Part shown: positions 35,380 to 44,537 of the stretch, piece after piece
How the letters are laid out: every line of letters starts with the position of its first letter
Numbering within the stretch: position 1 is the first letter of the stretch
Origin: Pseudomonadales bacterium
Lineage (GTDB): Bacteria > Pseudomonadota > Gammaproteobacteria > Pseudomonadales > Azotimanducaceae
DNA: 64,000 nt
Direction: 5' to 3'
Assembly (NCBI GenBank): GCA_022822135.1
Contig: JAJECH010000043.1
Location: 1 to 64,000 of the forward strand
The notes under the pieces: model-generated
What the model was told of the DNA's origin: nothing
The model's database searches: none
Seen by the model: the letters and a program-made list of their open reading frames with translations, nothing else
Made by a program: the position numbers and the translations under genes

Positions 35380-36525
35380 TCAGTAACCGTTGAGCTCGCC
35401 ATATCGATTGCGATGAAAGTACATATCGCCAAACGTCTGTTCTGCGACTGCCGCACGTTTGAGATAGAACCCGATATCGAATTCATCAGTCATACCGATG
35501 CCGCCGTGCATTTGAATGCCCTCGCGGGATACTGTATGAAACATCTCTCCAACTTTTGATTTAGCGAGACTAGCGAGGATCGCTATCTCTGAGGCCGATC
35601 GACCCTCATCCAAGGCTGTTAGCGCTTCTAGGACTACCGATTTGGACAGTTCTACTTCACAGAACATATTCGCCGCACGGTGTTTTAAAGCCTGAAATGA
35701 ACCAATCGGTACGCCAAACTGTTCGCGTTCCTTTAAGTACGCGACGGTGCGGTCGAAACACTCCTGAGCGCTTCCGAGCATCTCTGCTGACAGACCAATA
35801 CGTGCAATATCAAGCGCTGCATCAAGGACGTCCGCTCCTTCCCCAAGATTACCGACCACTGCTTCAGCAGCGACGCTGACGTTCGAAAGTTCTATGTTTG
35901 CGGCATTACGACTATCTACCATCTTGGTTCGTGTTACGCTGACGCCTTCTGCTTCCCGATCTACCAGTATTAGGGTCAAGCCTTCTCGTTCACCAGCTTC
36001 ACCCGATGAGCGCGCTACGACGATCAGTTTGTCGGCAACGTGACCGTCAAGTACGAACGTCTTGGTTCCATTCACTACGACGCTGTCCCCAGAAGCTTCA
36101 GCAGTCGTCGCAATTCCGTATGGGTTGTGACGATGAGACTCCTCCAAAGCAAGTGCCAATAAAAGTTCGCCACTTGCAACTTTCGTCAATAGTTCACGCT
36201 TTTGCGCGTCATTTCCGCCTAGATTGAGGATAGTGCCCCCTACCCATACGCTCGCGAACAAAGGCGATGCGGCGAGATTGCGACCGAGTTCTTCCGTCAC
36301 GACGCCGAGGCCTTTGTATCCGAAACCTAATCCACCAACTTCCTCAGGAAACGGAATACCTGCCCATCCGAGCTGTGTCATCGACTGCCATGTATCGCGG
36401 TCGAAGCCATCCGCGCTCTCTTCATCTCGTAGCTTTCGTAACTGGTTAATGGGCGTGTTATCCGTGCAGAACTCCTTTGCAGTGTCCTTCAGAATGTTCT
36501 GGTCTTCATTGAGAATCATTGGCAT
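35380..36525 (-). CDS. Acyl-CoA dehydrogenase
   Basis: A 381-residue FAD enzyme of standard length. Visible elements: N-domain (LNEDQNILKDTAKEFC), middle domain beginning LALALEESHRHNPYGI, and C-terminal helices with IQMHGGIGMTDEFDIGFYLKRA. It oxidises an acyl-CoA to enoyl-CoA. The catalytic base region is less typical of the family than in the other copy at 11.4 kb, and the substrate is unknown. An SD (AGGAA) lies upstream of the ATG on the minus strand. Confidence 0.93.
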   Translation of the reverse strand: MPMILNEDQNILKDTAKEFCTDNTPINQLRKLRDEESADGFDRDTWQSMTQLGWAGIPFPEEVGGLGFGYKGLGVVTEELGRNLAASPLFASVWVGGTILNLGGNDAQKRELLTKVASGELLLALALEESHRHNPYGIATTAEASGDSVVVNGTKTFVLDGHVADKLIVVARSSGEAGEREGLTLILVDREAEGVSVTRTKMVDSRNAANIELSNVSVAAEAVVGNLGEGADVLDAALDIARIGLSAEMLGSAQECFDRTVAYLKEREQFGVPIGSFQALKHRAANMFCEVELSKSVVLEALTALDEGRSASEIAILASLAKSKVGEMFHTVSREGIQMHGGIGMTDEFDIGFYLKRAAVAEQTFGDMYFHRNRYGELNGY

Positions 36526-36612
36526 TGCGTGATTCCTCGCGGTACTTCGAATAGAGTGTAAAGCGCACAGTAACCCACGAATGAGAAACGATACGCCATG
36601 CGTTGGGTAGTC

Positions 36613-37350
36613 TCAGCTCGGCGTGGCAACGACAAGCGAAAGGTTGTCCATATGTTTGCGCAACTGCGCAAACTGCGACTTGCGGATTGTATTAACTAAC
36701 CAGCCCATCATTTCACCTACTTCGCTGAATTCGATGAACGCGAAATAGTTAACCGTCAACTCAGAGTTCCCGCTAATTTTCACGACCGGTGTTGCGAAGC
36801 TGATATGGCCGTTAAATGGTGCAAGTGTCTCGTTAACAACCTCGACCAACTCACGTTGGTATTCGCCTTTCGTGTCTGAAAGTAGCAAAACCACGGGTTT
36901 CTTGAACGACTCTGTCAACTTAACGTGCCCAACGAATCTCCCAAATTCTTCGAGGTTATCTTCGTCGAACCAGTCTTCGATCGCGGTATACGCAGGGTCA
37001 GTCACAGCATTTACAAAGTCAGCGGTAAAAGGGAACGACTCAATCGCGACACGGTCCCATTGCTCACTTCGGTTACCGTCACTGCTAAGCCACGAGCTTC
37101 CTTCGAAAACAGCACCGTAGTTGTAGTTGTCAAAAGCGGAGACTCGACTTCGGAGGAACTCTTGGTACCGTTCAACTTGGTGTTCGGACCCGAATCGCTC
37201 GAGTGAAATGAGAATCAATGGTTGTCTACGGCGTTCAGGATCAAACGTCAATTGAGAGAAGCCAGTACCGAGATAAAACGTGACGAAACTAATCGCGCCA
37301 ACGATTACTACAACGAGGAAGACTATGAACAAACTGGCAGTGCGTTTCAT
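36613..37350 (-). CDS. Uncharacterised membrane-anchored protein
   Basis: A 245-residue protein from the ATG at 37350. An N-terminal transmembrane anchor (about 6-29, SLFIVFLVVVIVGAISFVTFYLG) is followed by an extracytoplasmic part. The latter has QPLILISLERFGSEHQVERYQEFLRS and VNYFAFIEFSEVGEMMGWLVNT, two similar beta-alpha-type units that recall a dimeric alpha-beta barrel pair, but I do not recognise a family. It lies downstream of the TonB receptor gene on the same strand. Confidence 0.72.
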   Translation of the reverse strand: MKRTASLFIVFLVVVIVGAISFVTFYLGTGFSQLTFDPERRRQPLILISLERFGSEHQVERYQEFLRSRVSAFDNYNYGAVFEGSSWLSSDGNRSEQWDRVAIESFPFTADFVNAVTDPAYTAIEDWFDEDNLEEFGRFVGHVKLTESFKKPVVLLLSDTKGEYQRELVEVVNETLAPFNGHISFATPVVKISGNSELTVNYFAFIEFSEVGEMMGWLVNTIRKSQFAQLRKHMDNLSLVVATPS

Positions 37351-37433
37351 CGGTTCACGTCGCAGGCGCACTAAAGCAGTACAAATTCAGGTATCTCATT
37401 GGTCACACCAGGACTAAGTCAAGCCGAGCGGTC

Positions 37434-39599
37434 TCAAAGCGACCATTCGATCTGAATGCCGAATTCGCTTACGTCATTACTGAGTATCCGAAGCAAATAG
37501 TCACCCGTGTTTAGACGAGCATTGTCGTACCGTTCATCAGATACATTTCTACCGTAGACGAATATTCGCCAATTCGTCGCGGGCGGTTCATAGCCAACGT
37601 GCATGTTGACTAAACCGCGACTGCTGATCTGTGTCAATCTGCCGATATCGGAGCTCGGTTCACCCCACATCTCATCGCGCCAAGAGTAATCCAATCGAGC
37701 AGTCAATCTTCCACCATTCCCTAACTCACGATCCAGGACCGGGCTTACGGCAACCGTAAGTTCTGGCGTCAAAGGCGCAACTGGCTTTATTTCGCCGACC
37801 TGTTCGACATCCACACCAAGATGTCCGATTGCCAAATGCAACGCAAGCGAGGGTGTGAGTTTGAACTTACTCTCCCATTCAATACCTGATGTAACTTGAT
37901 CAACGATCAAATTCGCCGTGTCGAAGCCATCCCCTGATGTGGTGCTGACTTGATATGGCAAATCAAAGTACTGTGTTCGAAATACAGCAGCACTCAACTC
38001 AAGGTTGGAATTGATCTGACCCTTGAACCCGACCTCGTAATTCAACGCCGTTATGTTGTCCCCTGCCGTGAAGCAATTTGCGTCTACAAATAGACAGTAC
38101 GGACGCGCCGGGAATTGACCCGACTGATACCCGCTCTGTGCAGTTGCGTACGCGGAAAGCCGATCGCGAAAGCTGTATCTAGTCGTCAAGTCCCAATTCA
38201 ATTCAGACCATGTTTGTTCACGCGAAACTAACCCAGTGCCTACATTGGTTGACGCGTGTTTCCTGTCTTCGGTATTGCGTAATCCAATGCTCAAACGCCA
38301 GCGTTCGGTGAGTGCCCTCCCGACATTTAAAAAGACTGCCCGGCTATCAACTTGCTGGTTTAGCTCAAAACGTCCTTTGAATCCCAGGAATACGGTCGGA
38401 TCCTGCGTATTCCCTCCGCGCTCTTCGAAGTCTAGAAATCCTGCGACGAAGTCATAACGATCAAAGTTCCCAGTTATCTGACCTTCGATATACGTCTGAT
38501 CCGCATCGCCTTCCTCTGGGAAGCTGAGGAAATCGTCGAAGAGCGAGTCGTCGTCCAGCCCTGCCCGATAGTTCGATTCTCGTTCACTAGCGATGAGTTT
38601 GGTCGAGAGTTGCTCTGTGGGATACCACTCCAACGTGATCGCAAGCCCGCGCGCAGCGTTTGTGGTCTGTACTTGGTTTTCTTGGCCTGTACGATTGTCG
38701 TACGGGTCGACACTCACGTCCGAATTTCGATACCCATTCGCATAAAGTGCGCCAGAACGAAGCTCGTCGATGTGCGTGGTGTAAGGATTCAATCCGTTTT
38801 CGCCATCGTTTGCGTCGAGCACGAGTCCCATTGAAACGTCTGGATGGACCTCCCAGGAAAGAGCGAAGCGTCCAGAAAGTTCGCGCATTTCACCGACCTC
38901 AATCCCAATGTCTGGAAGGTTCACGAAGTCACCCACTCCACCACGTCTTCGCATTCCAATCGACAGAGCGATCGCTACCCGATCGGTTAGATTGGTGTCG
39001 ATATAGGCATTCGTGTCGAGACGGCGCCGTGACCCGATACGAACATCGAACGATCGCTCTGGGGTTACACCTGGCGTACTGGTGATGATGTTCATCGCGC
39101 CACCGATCGAGTTACGACCGTAGAGCGTTCCTTGCGGACCGCGTAGAACTTCTACCCGTTCGATGTTCTTGAGATTCCAGTGCTGACCAATCTGACGTCC
39201 AAGGTAAACACCATCAAGATACACACTCACGCCTGGATCGGTCGTGATCAAGTGGTCTTGTAATCCAATACCTCGTATGAATGGGTTTGCGGACGAGGTG
39301 TGACCCGCAGAAAACGTCGTGATATTCAGATTCGGAACGAACTTACCGATGTCGACAAGATCAACGATTCCTTGATCTTCCATATCGTCATTCTTAAATA
39401 CTGAAAGCGCCGCAGGAACCTCGTAGACACCCTCAGCACGCCGCATTGCTGTGACAGTGATTTCCTCGATTGAATCGACGTCTTCGTCCGCGACGAGAGG
39501 TCGCGTCCATCCGATAGTAGCTAGGGTCGCGAAACAAAACAGACACAAGCTACTCAACCGGATCACGGGGATACGCCGACTTTCAGCGATCGAGCGCAT
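37434..39599 (-). CDS. TonB-dependent outer-membrane receptor
   Basis: A 721-residue protein with a signal peptide (about 1-37). A TonB box-like IEEITVTA at the mature N-terminus is followed by a plug domain with PAALSVFKNDDMED, VSVYLDGVYLGRQIGQHWNLKNIERVEVLRGPQGTLYGRNSIGGAMNI, and a beta-barrel ending in aromatic residues (EIQWEWSL-type end, here IQIEWSL). It imports a substrate through the outer membrane using TonB-ExbBD energy; the substrate is not known. It lies in line with the molybdenum hydroxylase genes, so it might import their substrate. Confidence 0.95.
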   Translation of the reverse strand: MRSIAESRRIPVIRLSSLCLFCFATLATIGWTRPLVADEDVDSIEEITVTAMRRAEGVYEVPAALSVFKNDDMEDQGIVDLVDIGKFVPNLNITTFSAGHTSSANPFIRGIGLQDHLITTDPGVSVYLDGVYLGRQIGQHWNLKNIERVEVLRGPQGTLYGRNSIGGAMNIITSTPGVTPERSFDVRIGSRRRLDTNAYIDTNLTDRVAIALSIGMRRRGGVGDFVNLPDIGIEVGEMRELSGRFALSWEVHPDVSMGLVLDANDGENGLNPYTTHIDELRSGALYANGYRNSDVSVDPYDNRTGQENQVQTTNAARGLAITLEWYPTEQLSTKLIASERESNYRAGLDDDSLFDDFLSFPEEGDADQTYIEGQITGNFDRYDFVAGFLDFEERGGNTQDPTVFLGFKGRFELNQQVDSRAVFLNVGRALTERWRLSIGLRNTEDRKHASTNVGTGLVSREQTWSELNWDLTTRYSFRDRLSAYATAQSGYQSGQFPARPYCLFVDANCFTAGDNITALNYEVGFKGQINSNLELSAAVFRTQYFDLPYQVSTTSGDGFDTANLIVDQVTSGIEWESKFKLTPSLALHLAIGHLGVDVEQVGEIKPVAPLTPELTVAVSPVLDRELGNGGRLTARLDYSWRDEMWGEPSSDIGRLTQISSRGLVNMHVGYEPPATNWRIFVYGRNVSDERYDNARLNTGDYLLRILSNDVSEFGIQIEWSL

Positions 39600-39641
39600 C
39601 CCCGATGATTGGCTACGAATGACGAACGAAACGTGATCAAT

Positions 39642-41894
39642 TCACGCCAGTGAAAAGCCTTCCTCGCTAATCGGCATCGTCCGCGCTCGATGACCCGTCG
39701 CTTCGAATATCGCGTTATAGACTGCCGGTGCCAAAGGTGGAAACGCGGGTTCACCAAGACCGGTCGGTGGATAGTCACTCTTCACGAAATGTACGTCTAT
39801 TTCAGGCGCGGAAGGCATGCGCAACATCGAGTATTTATCGAAATTACGCTGCTGCACGCGCCCATTCTCGAAACTGACGGCCAGATTGAACATGGTGGAT
39901 AAGCCGTCAACCACTGAGCCTTGAACTTGGTTTTCTGCACCACTCATATTGACGATCGGACCCACATCGGCTGCGACAGTCACTTTATGCACTTTGACTT
40001 TCTTGTCTTCGCTCACGCTGACTTCTGCTACCTCAGCAATATGACCCGCGTGACTGTAATAAAACGCGACCCCCATGCCGCGACCTTCACCTAGATCACG
40101 CCCCCAACCTGCTTCTTTAGCCGCAACTCTAACGACCTCCGCTGCTCGGCCAGTGTGCATGCCTCGGGGACCTAACTGACGCGGCTCCCCAAGTACCTCG
40201 AGCAGAACATCGAGGTGGTCTCTACCCGCCGTATGTGCAAGTTCATGCAGAAAACTGCCAACGACAAACGCAAATACGTTTGATCCAGGTGCACGCCAAG
40301 CGGCACATCGGTTCTTCCATTCGAGAGCAGACTGCTCGACCCGGACGTTCTCTAGCAAACCGCCAGGAAATACGCCTCGAGAGATCCCACCACCGGACAC
40401 CGGGCGGTTGCCATCGTTCGTAAACGTGATGAATCGGTCGCGCCACCCCGTGATCTTGCCAGCCTCGTCGACAGAGCCATGCATCTGATGGAAACCACCT
40501 GCACGGTAAAGGTCGTACGCCATGTCGTCTTCGCGCGTCCACTGTAGTTTCACGGGTACACCCGCCTGCTTCGCGATCGCAGCAGCCTCACACGTGAAGT
40601 CGTTATACAAACGGCGACCAAAACCACCGCCGCAGCGGGTTTGGTGAAGCGTTACGCTTGTAGGTTGAATACCGACGACGTTGGCCGCACTCATGATCGC
40701 CGAACCCGGTGTTTGAGTAGGTGCCCACAGCTCGAGTTTGCCGTCCGTGAACGAAGCCGTGCAGTTTTGTGGCTCGAGTTGCGCGTGGCTCGCGAACGCG
40801 TAGCGATAGAACCCACTCGCTTGCTTTACGCTATTTTCGAATGCTGTGTCCACATTACCTGTATCGACTACTCGAGGTCCTGATTCATGGCGAAGCCGCT
40901 CCGCTTCTTCTATCGCGTGAGACCAACTATCGGTAGAAGCTTGAGTCTCCTCCCATTCGATTTTTAGTGCGCGTTTTGCTTGAAAGGCCGCCCATGTGTT
41001 GTCAGCGACGATGGCTACTCCAGGCAAGAGTTCAGCAGCGTTGTTGTTCCCTTCAAGTACGAACGCATCGTTAATCCCGGGCATCGCTTTAATCTCATCG
41101 AGATTTGCAGACTTGACCTTTCCACCGATCGCGGGACACTTTTGGTAAACCGCGTACTTCATGCCCGGTACCGTCTGATCGATACCAAACAACGGCTGTC
41201 CACGCATCAACGCCTCATTGTCAACGCCCGTCACTCGTTTGCCGAGGATTTGGAAATCCTTAGCGTCTTTTAACTTGACTGAATCTGCGCTTGGCACCGG
41301 GATTGTTGCTGCTTCGGTTGCCAATTCAAGGTAAGACGCCTTTCGACCACTTGAGGTATGAACGACATGGCTGCGTTCGGTCGTTAATGAGTCAGAACCC
41401 ACATTCCATCGTTTCGCTGCAGCTTCGATCAGCATCAATCTTGCGGTAGCACCAGCACGACGTAATGCCTCCCAATTCATTGGGATCGCGGTGGATCCCC
41501 CCGCGAACTGCATGCCGTAAGCGGCTTGATCGATTCGCGACTGCTCGACGGTTACGTCCTCCCATGCAGCGTCGAGCTCTTCGGCGACGATCATCGGGAG
41601 CGATGTTTTCACGCCTTGACCAATCTCCGGATTCTTCGCGTACAAAACAATTCCGGAATCGTCGATTTTGACGTAGCCGTTTGGTTGAAAGGCTCCCGGC
41701 TTAGTTACCGCCATCGACTTTGAGGCACCGAAAGAGAGCATCAAACCGCCGCCTACAGCGCCGGTCATTTTCAAAAATTGACGCCGGTCTAGTTTTATGA
41801 TGCGGAGTGGGCGTTCAACATCGTGCGATTCTTCACGAACCGAAGTGACGATCTCTACGATGTCACCGATATCGTCGTAGTTGAGTGATGTCAT
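39642..41894 (-). CDS. Molybdopterin-binding subunit, xanthine dehydrogenase/IorB-like
   Basis: A 750-residue large subunit of a xanthine-oxidase-family molybdenum hydroxylase of the isoquinoline 1-oxidoreductase type. A twin-arginine signal is visible at about 37-58 (RRQFLKMTGAVGGGLML), so the enzyme probably acts in the periplasm. Conserved elements include GQGVKTSLPMIVAEEL, GGGFGRRLYNDF, and the catalytic Glu in TGLGEPAFPP near the end. It hydroxylates a nitrogen heterocycle or oxidises an aldehyde; substrate unknown. SD AAGGAG precedes the ATG; the 2Fe-2S subunit lies 11 bp upstream. Confidence 0.93.
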   Translation of the reverse strand: MTSLNYDDIGDIVEIVTSVREESHDVERPLRIIKLDRRQFLKMTGAVGGGLMLSFGASKSMAVTKPGAFQPNGYVKIDDSGIVLYAKNPEIGQGVKTSLPMIVAEELDAAWEDVTVEQSRIDQAAYGMQFAGGSTAIPMNWEALRRAGATARLMLIEAAAKRWNVGSDSLTTERSHVVHTSSGRKASYLELATEAATIPVPSADSVKLKDAKDFQILGKRVTGVDNEALMRGQPLFGIDQTVPGMKYAVYQKCPAIGGKVKSANLDEIKAMPGINDAFVLEGNNNAAELLPGVAIVADNTWAAFQAKRALKIEWEETQASTDSWSHAIEEAERLRHESGPRVVDTGNVDTAFENSVKQASGFYRYAFASHAQLEPQNCTASFTDGKLELWAPTQTPGSAIMSAANVVGIQPTSVTLHQTRCGGGFGRRLYNDFTCEAAAIAKQAGVPVKLQWTREDDMAYDLYRAGGFHQMHGSVDEAGKITGWRDRFITFTNDGNRPVSGGGISRGVFPGGLLENVRVEQSALEWKNRCAAWRAPGSNVFAFVVGSFLHELAHTAGRDHLDVLLEVLGEPRQLGPRGMHTGRAAEVVRVAAKEAGWGRDLGEGRGMGVAFYYSHAGHIAEVAEVSVSEDKKVKVHKVTVAADVGPIVNMSGAENQVQGSVVDGLSTMFNLAVSFENGRVQQRNFDKYSMLRMPSAPEIDVHFVKSDYPPTGLGEPAFPPLAPAVYNAIFEATGHRARTMPISEEGFSLA

Positions 41895-41905
41895 TGCGCG
41901 ACTCC

Positions 41906-42376
41906 TTATTCCTCGGTTGCCAACTGACCAGCAGCTGTTTTCACGGCATTACGTATGCGAATGTATGTCCCGCAACGGCAGATATTCGACGCCATGGCTC
42001 GATCGATTTCGTCGTCACTTGGGTTGGGATTCGAACGTAACAGTGCTTCTGCCGCCATCACCTGTCCGCTTTGACAATAGCCGCATTGGGCGACGTCTAA
42101 ATCTACCCATGCTTTCTGCAACGCGCTAAGTTCACCGTTCGCGTCCGCAAGACCTTCGATAGTGGTCACGCTAGCTTCACCTACTGATGCAACTGGATAG
42201 GAACAAGACTTCACAGCTACGTTATCAACGAGAATGGTGCAGGCACCACATTGGCTTATGCCGCACCCGTATTTCGCACCAACAAGGTTCAATTCGTCTC
42301 TGAGAACCCACAATAACGGTGTTTCCGGGTCAAGCTCGCCTAAATCTCTTGTTTCGCCATTGATTTTTATGTTCAT
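41906..42376 (-). CDS. (2Fe-2S) ferredoxin subunit, IorA-like
   Basis: A 156-residue small subunit. The N-terminal plant-ferredoxin-type cluster ligands are in KYGCGISQCGACTILVDN...C, and the C-terminal helical domain carries the second cluster in CGYCQSGQVM ... CRCGTYIRIR. It passes electrons from the molybdenum site of the adjacent large subunit to an acceptor, often a cytochrome in these two-subunit enzymes that lack the FAD subunit. No FAD subunit gene is present. Confidence 0.95.
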   Translation of the reverse strand: MNIKINGETRDLGELDPETPLLWVLRDELNLVGAKYGCGISQCGACTILVDNVAVKSCSYPVASVGEASVTTIEGLADANGELSALQKAWVDLDVAQCGYCQSGQVMAAEALLRSNPNPSDDEIDRAMASNICRCGTYIRIRNAVKTAAGQLATEE

Positions 42377-42604
42377 CGTCAGCGCTGCTCCGAAAGGTGT
42401 CTGGTAGCGTCAACTCTATATGTTAAGCCTCTCGCTAAGTACAGTGGCAGCTTCGCAACGTGCGTCGCTACCAAACTGCATGATGAAATTCTTAGCTAAC
42501 TAAATCGTCGTACTAATCGAACTCAATCAAAGATAACCGCCTGTCACAAATTCAATCGTCGCAATGCTCGATCACACCACCCCTTTCCTTCGATCAGAGT
42601 AATC

Positions 42605-43420
42605 TCATTCGGTCGATTGCCTGGTGTACACCCGCATTCGATTCAGTAATTTCGGGACGTTCGGATCGTCGATCCTAGTTGGATTCAGTGAAGGCCACAG
42701 GGGGTCGAGACTCGCGATCAAGCGTTGAATTCGAAGCGTGAAAAGCCGGTCCTTATCGTCTTCTGCAAGTGCCGGTAAGCGTGAATACTCAGCAGCAACC
42801 TGAGTGAATCCCCAAGCGTCCTGATATTCATGAACGTTGTTGATAACACCATCAATAACACCGATTTCATATTCGATTAGGGCATTGGCCAATAGATTGT
42901 CTACCACCTGGATAGCAATCGTCTGGTTATCTTGCTCAGCTACCGCTTCGCATCTACCGATCGCAGCAGAGAGTAACTCATAGTTCGAAACTACGACATC
43001 ATGCGTTTCACGTTCTGACACAACACGCGCAAGCTCGGTCAGTTCATCCGCGAATCCAGCACAGCGGCGATATTCGAACGCAGGAATGAGATCCGCATAC
43101 AGTTCCTCGTTCGGATGCTTCATATGAGTTTCCGACATTTCCGGCAACGAACGTCGATAGAGTTCAAATCCAACCATCAGGTGACCTCGAAGCAAACCGA
43201 GCTGTGTCAGATATGCTGCATCATCAGTGGCGAGATCGATCTGTGCAGTTTCTGACGCCGTTTCGTCGTCTTCGACGCTGGACGAATCGACGTTCTGTTC
43301 TTCCGCATAACCAACGGTTGACACGATGCAATGACTCGCAATCAAGCAGCTAACAAAAACCAACCGGAGAATCGAGTTTGGTACGAATGATGGAAATGAG
43401 ATGAGATTTATGCGGTTCAT
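42605..43420 (-). CDS. Uncharacterised periplasmic protein in the iron-transport locus
   Basis: About 271 residues from the ATG at 43420, with a signal peptide (about 1-39, ILRLVFVSCLIASHCIVSTVGYA). A TTG 14 codons upstream overlaps the FbpA stop by 3 nt and is an alternative start. The mature part is helical: GHLMVGFELYRRSLPEMSETHMKHPNEELYADLIPAFE, with His and Glu residues that could bind metal, recalling imelysin/EfeO-type iron-uptake proteins, but I cannot assign a family. It follows the iron-binding protein gene on the same strand, so a role in iron acquisition is likely. Confidence 0.75.
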   Translation of the reverse strand: MNRINLISFPSFVPNSILRLVFVSCLIASHCIVSTVGYAEEQNVDSSSVEDDETASETAQIDLATDDAAYLTQLGLLRGHLMVGFELYRRSLPEMSETHMKHPNEELYADLIPAFEYRRCAGFADELTELARVVSERETHDVVVSNYELLSAAIGRCEAVAEQDNQTIAIQVVDNLLANALIEYEIGVIDGVINNVHEYQDAWGFTQVAAEYSRLPALAEDDKDRLFTLRIQRLIASLDPLWPSLNPTRIDDPNVPKLLNRMRVYTRQSTE

Positions 43421-43458
43421 GTCGATAGGTCCGAATTTACTGTGCGCGGAATTCGCGA

Positions 43459-44523
43459 TCAATGCCAGCCAGCGAGATCGTAAACTCGCACAGCGGCCGA
43501 CTGATTTTCGCCCAAGAGCTGAGCCTGAATTTCATCTTCCTTGAATGTACCTAAATCCGTGATCGCACCAGTCGCTTCACCGACAACCGGATACTCGTTA
43601 TTACCCTCCGCGAAGAGCTTCTGTGCGAAATCGTCCGTAAGGTACTCCAAAAACTGAACTGCGTGATCTCTGTTAGGCGCATACTTGGTGACGCCTGCAC
43701 CACTGATATTCACGTGCGTACCTCGATCATCTTGATTGGGAAAAACAACCTGTATTGAGTTAATTAACTCACTGTCGGAGGCCTTGTCGCTTGCAAGAAA
43801 TCGCCCTAGGTAGTATGTATTTGCGATCGTCAACGCACACTCCCCGTTAGAAACGGCGGTTATATTGCTCGTGTCGTTACCTTGTGGTTCACGACCAAAG
43901 TTCGCTACCACGCTGCTCGCCCACGTTTCGGCAGATTCCGGACCATGTGCTTCAAGCAACGAAGCCATTAATGAAAGGTTGTAGATATTCGACGACGAAC
44001 GCATACATACCCGTCCCTTGAGTGCTGCGTTTGATAGGTCCTCATAGCGTCGCACTTCGAATGGCAAGTTTGCGTCCTTCCGAAGCACAATGACCCTCGC
44101 ACGCTTCGACAAACCAAACCAATGTCCATTTTCCTCGCGTAGATGAGCCGGTACACGTGATTCGAGGACCTCAGACTCAATAGGCTGGAACACGCCATGT
44201 TGCTGCGCTCGCCAGAGTCGCCCCGCGTCCACTGTTATGAGGAGGTCTGCCGGCGTAAATTCGCCTTCGTTGAGAATCCTCTCCATCAACGCGTCGCTAC
44301 CACCTTCTATGAGATTGACGGTGATTCCAGTTTGCTCCGTAAAAGTCTCATACAACGCGAGGTCGGTGTCGTAATGCCTCGCCGAATAAACGTTTACTTC
44401 CTGTGCAAATACGCTAGCAGATGAAATGAAACCGACTAGAAAGACAGTAATCCAAACACCGATACGATCTATTCGTGTAGCTTCTACTTTTTTCAGACCA
44501 TGCTCCTTCGCTTCACGCTTCAT
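43459..44523 (-). CDS. fbpA: Ferric iron ABC transporter, substrate-binding protein
   Basis: A 354-residue periplasmic iron-binding protein of the FbpA/IdiA/FutA type. The signal peptide is about 1-41. The mature protein has VNVYSARHYDTDLALYETFTEQTGITV, a GLSKRARVIV strand and YYLGRFL with the tyrosines typical of Fe3+ ligands. It delivers Fe3+ to the FbpB/FbpC complex. Next to the ATPase gene on the same strand (14 bp gap). Confidence 0.94.
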   Translation of the reverse strand: MKREAKEHGLKKVEATRIDRIGVWITVFLVGFISSASVFAQEVNVYSARHYDTDLALYETFTEQTGITVNLIEGGSDALMERILNEGEFTPADLLITVDAGRLWRAQQHGVFQPIESEVLESRVPAHLREENGHWFGLSKRARVIVLRKDANLPFEVRRYEDLSNAALKGRVCMRSSSNIYNLSLMASLLEAHGPESAETWASSVVANFGREPQGNDTSNITAVSNGECALTIANTYYLGRFLASDKASDSELINSIQVVFPNQDDRGTHVNISGAGVTKYAPNRDHAVQFLEYLTDDFAQKLFAEGNNEYPVVGEATGAITDLGTFKEDEIQAQLLGENQSAAVRVYDLAGWH

Positions 44524-44537
44524 ATGAACTGTTAATT

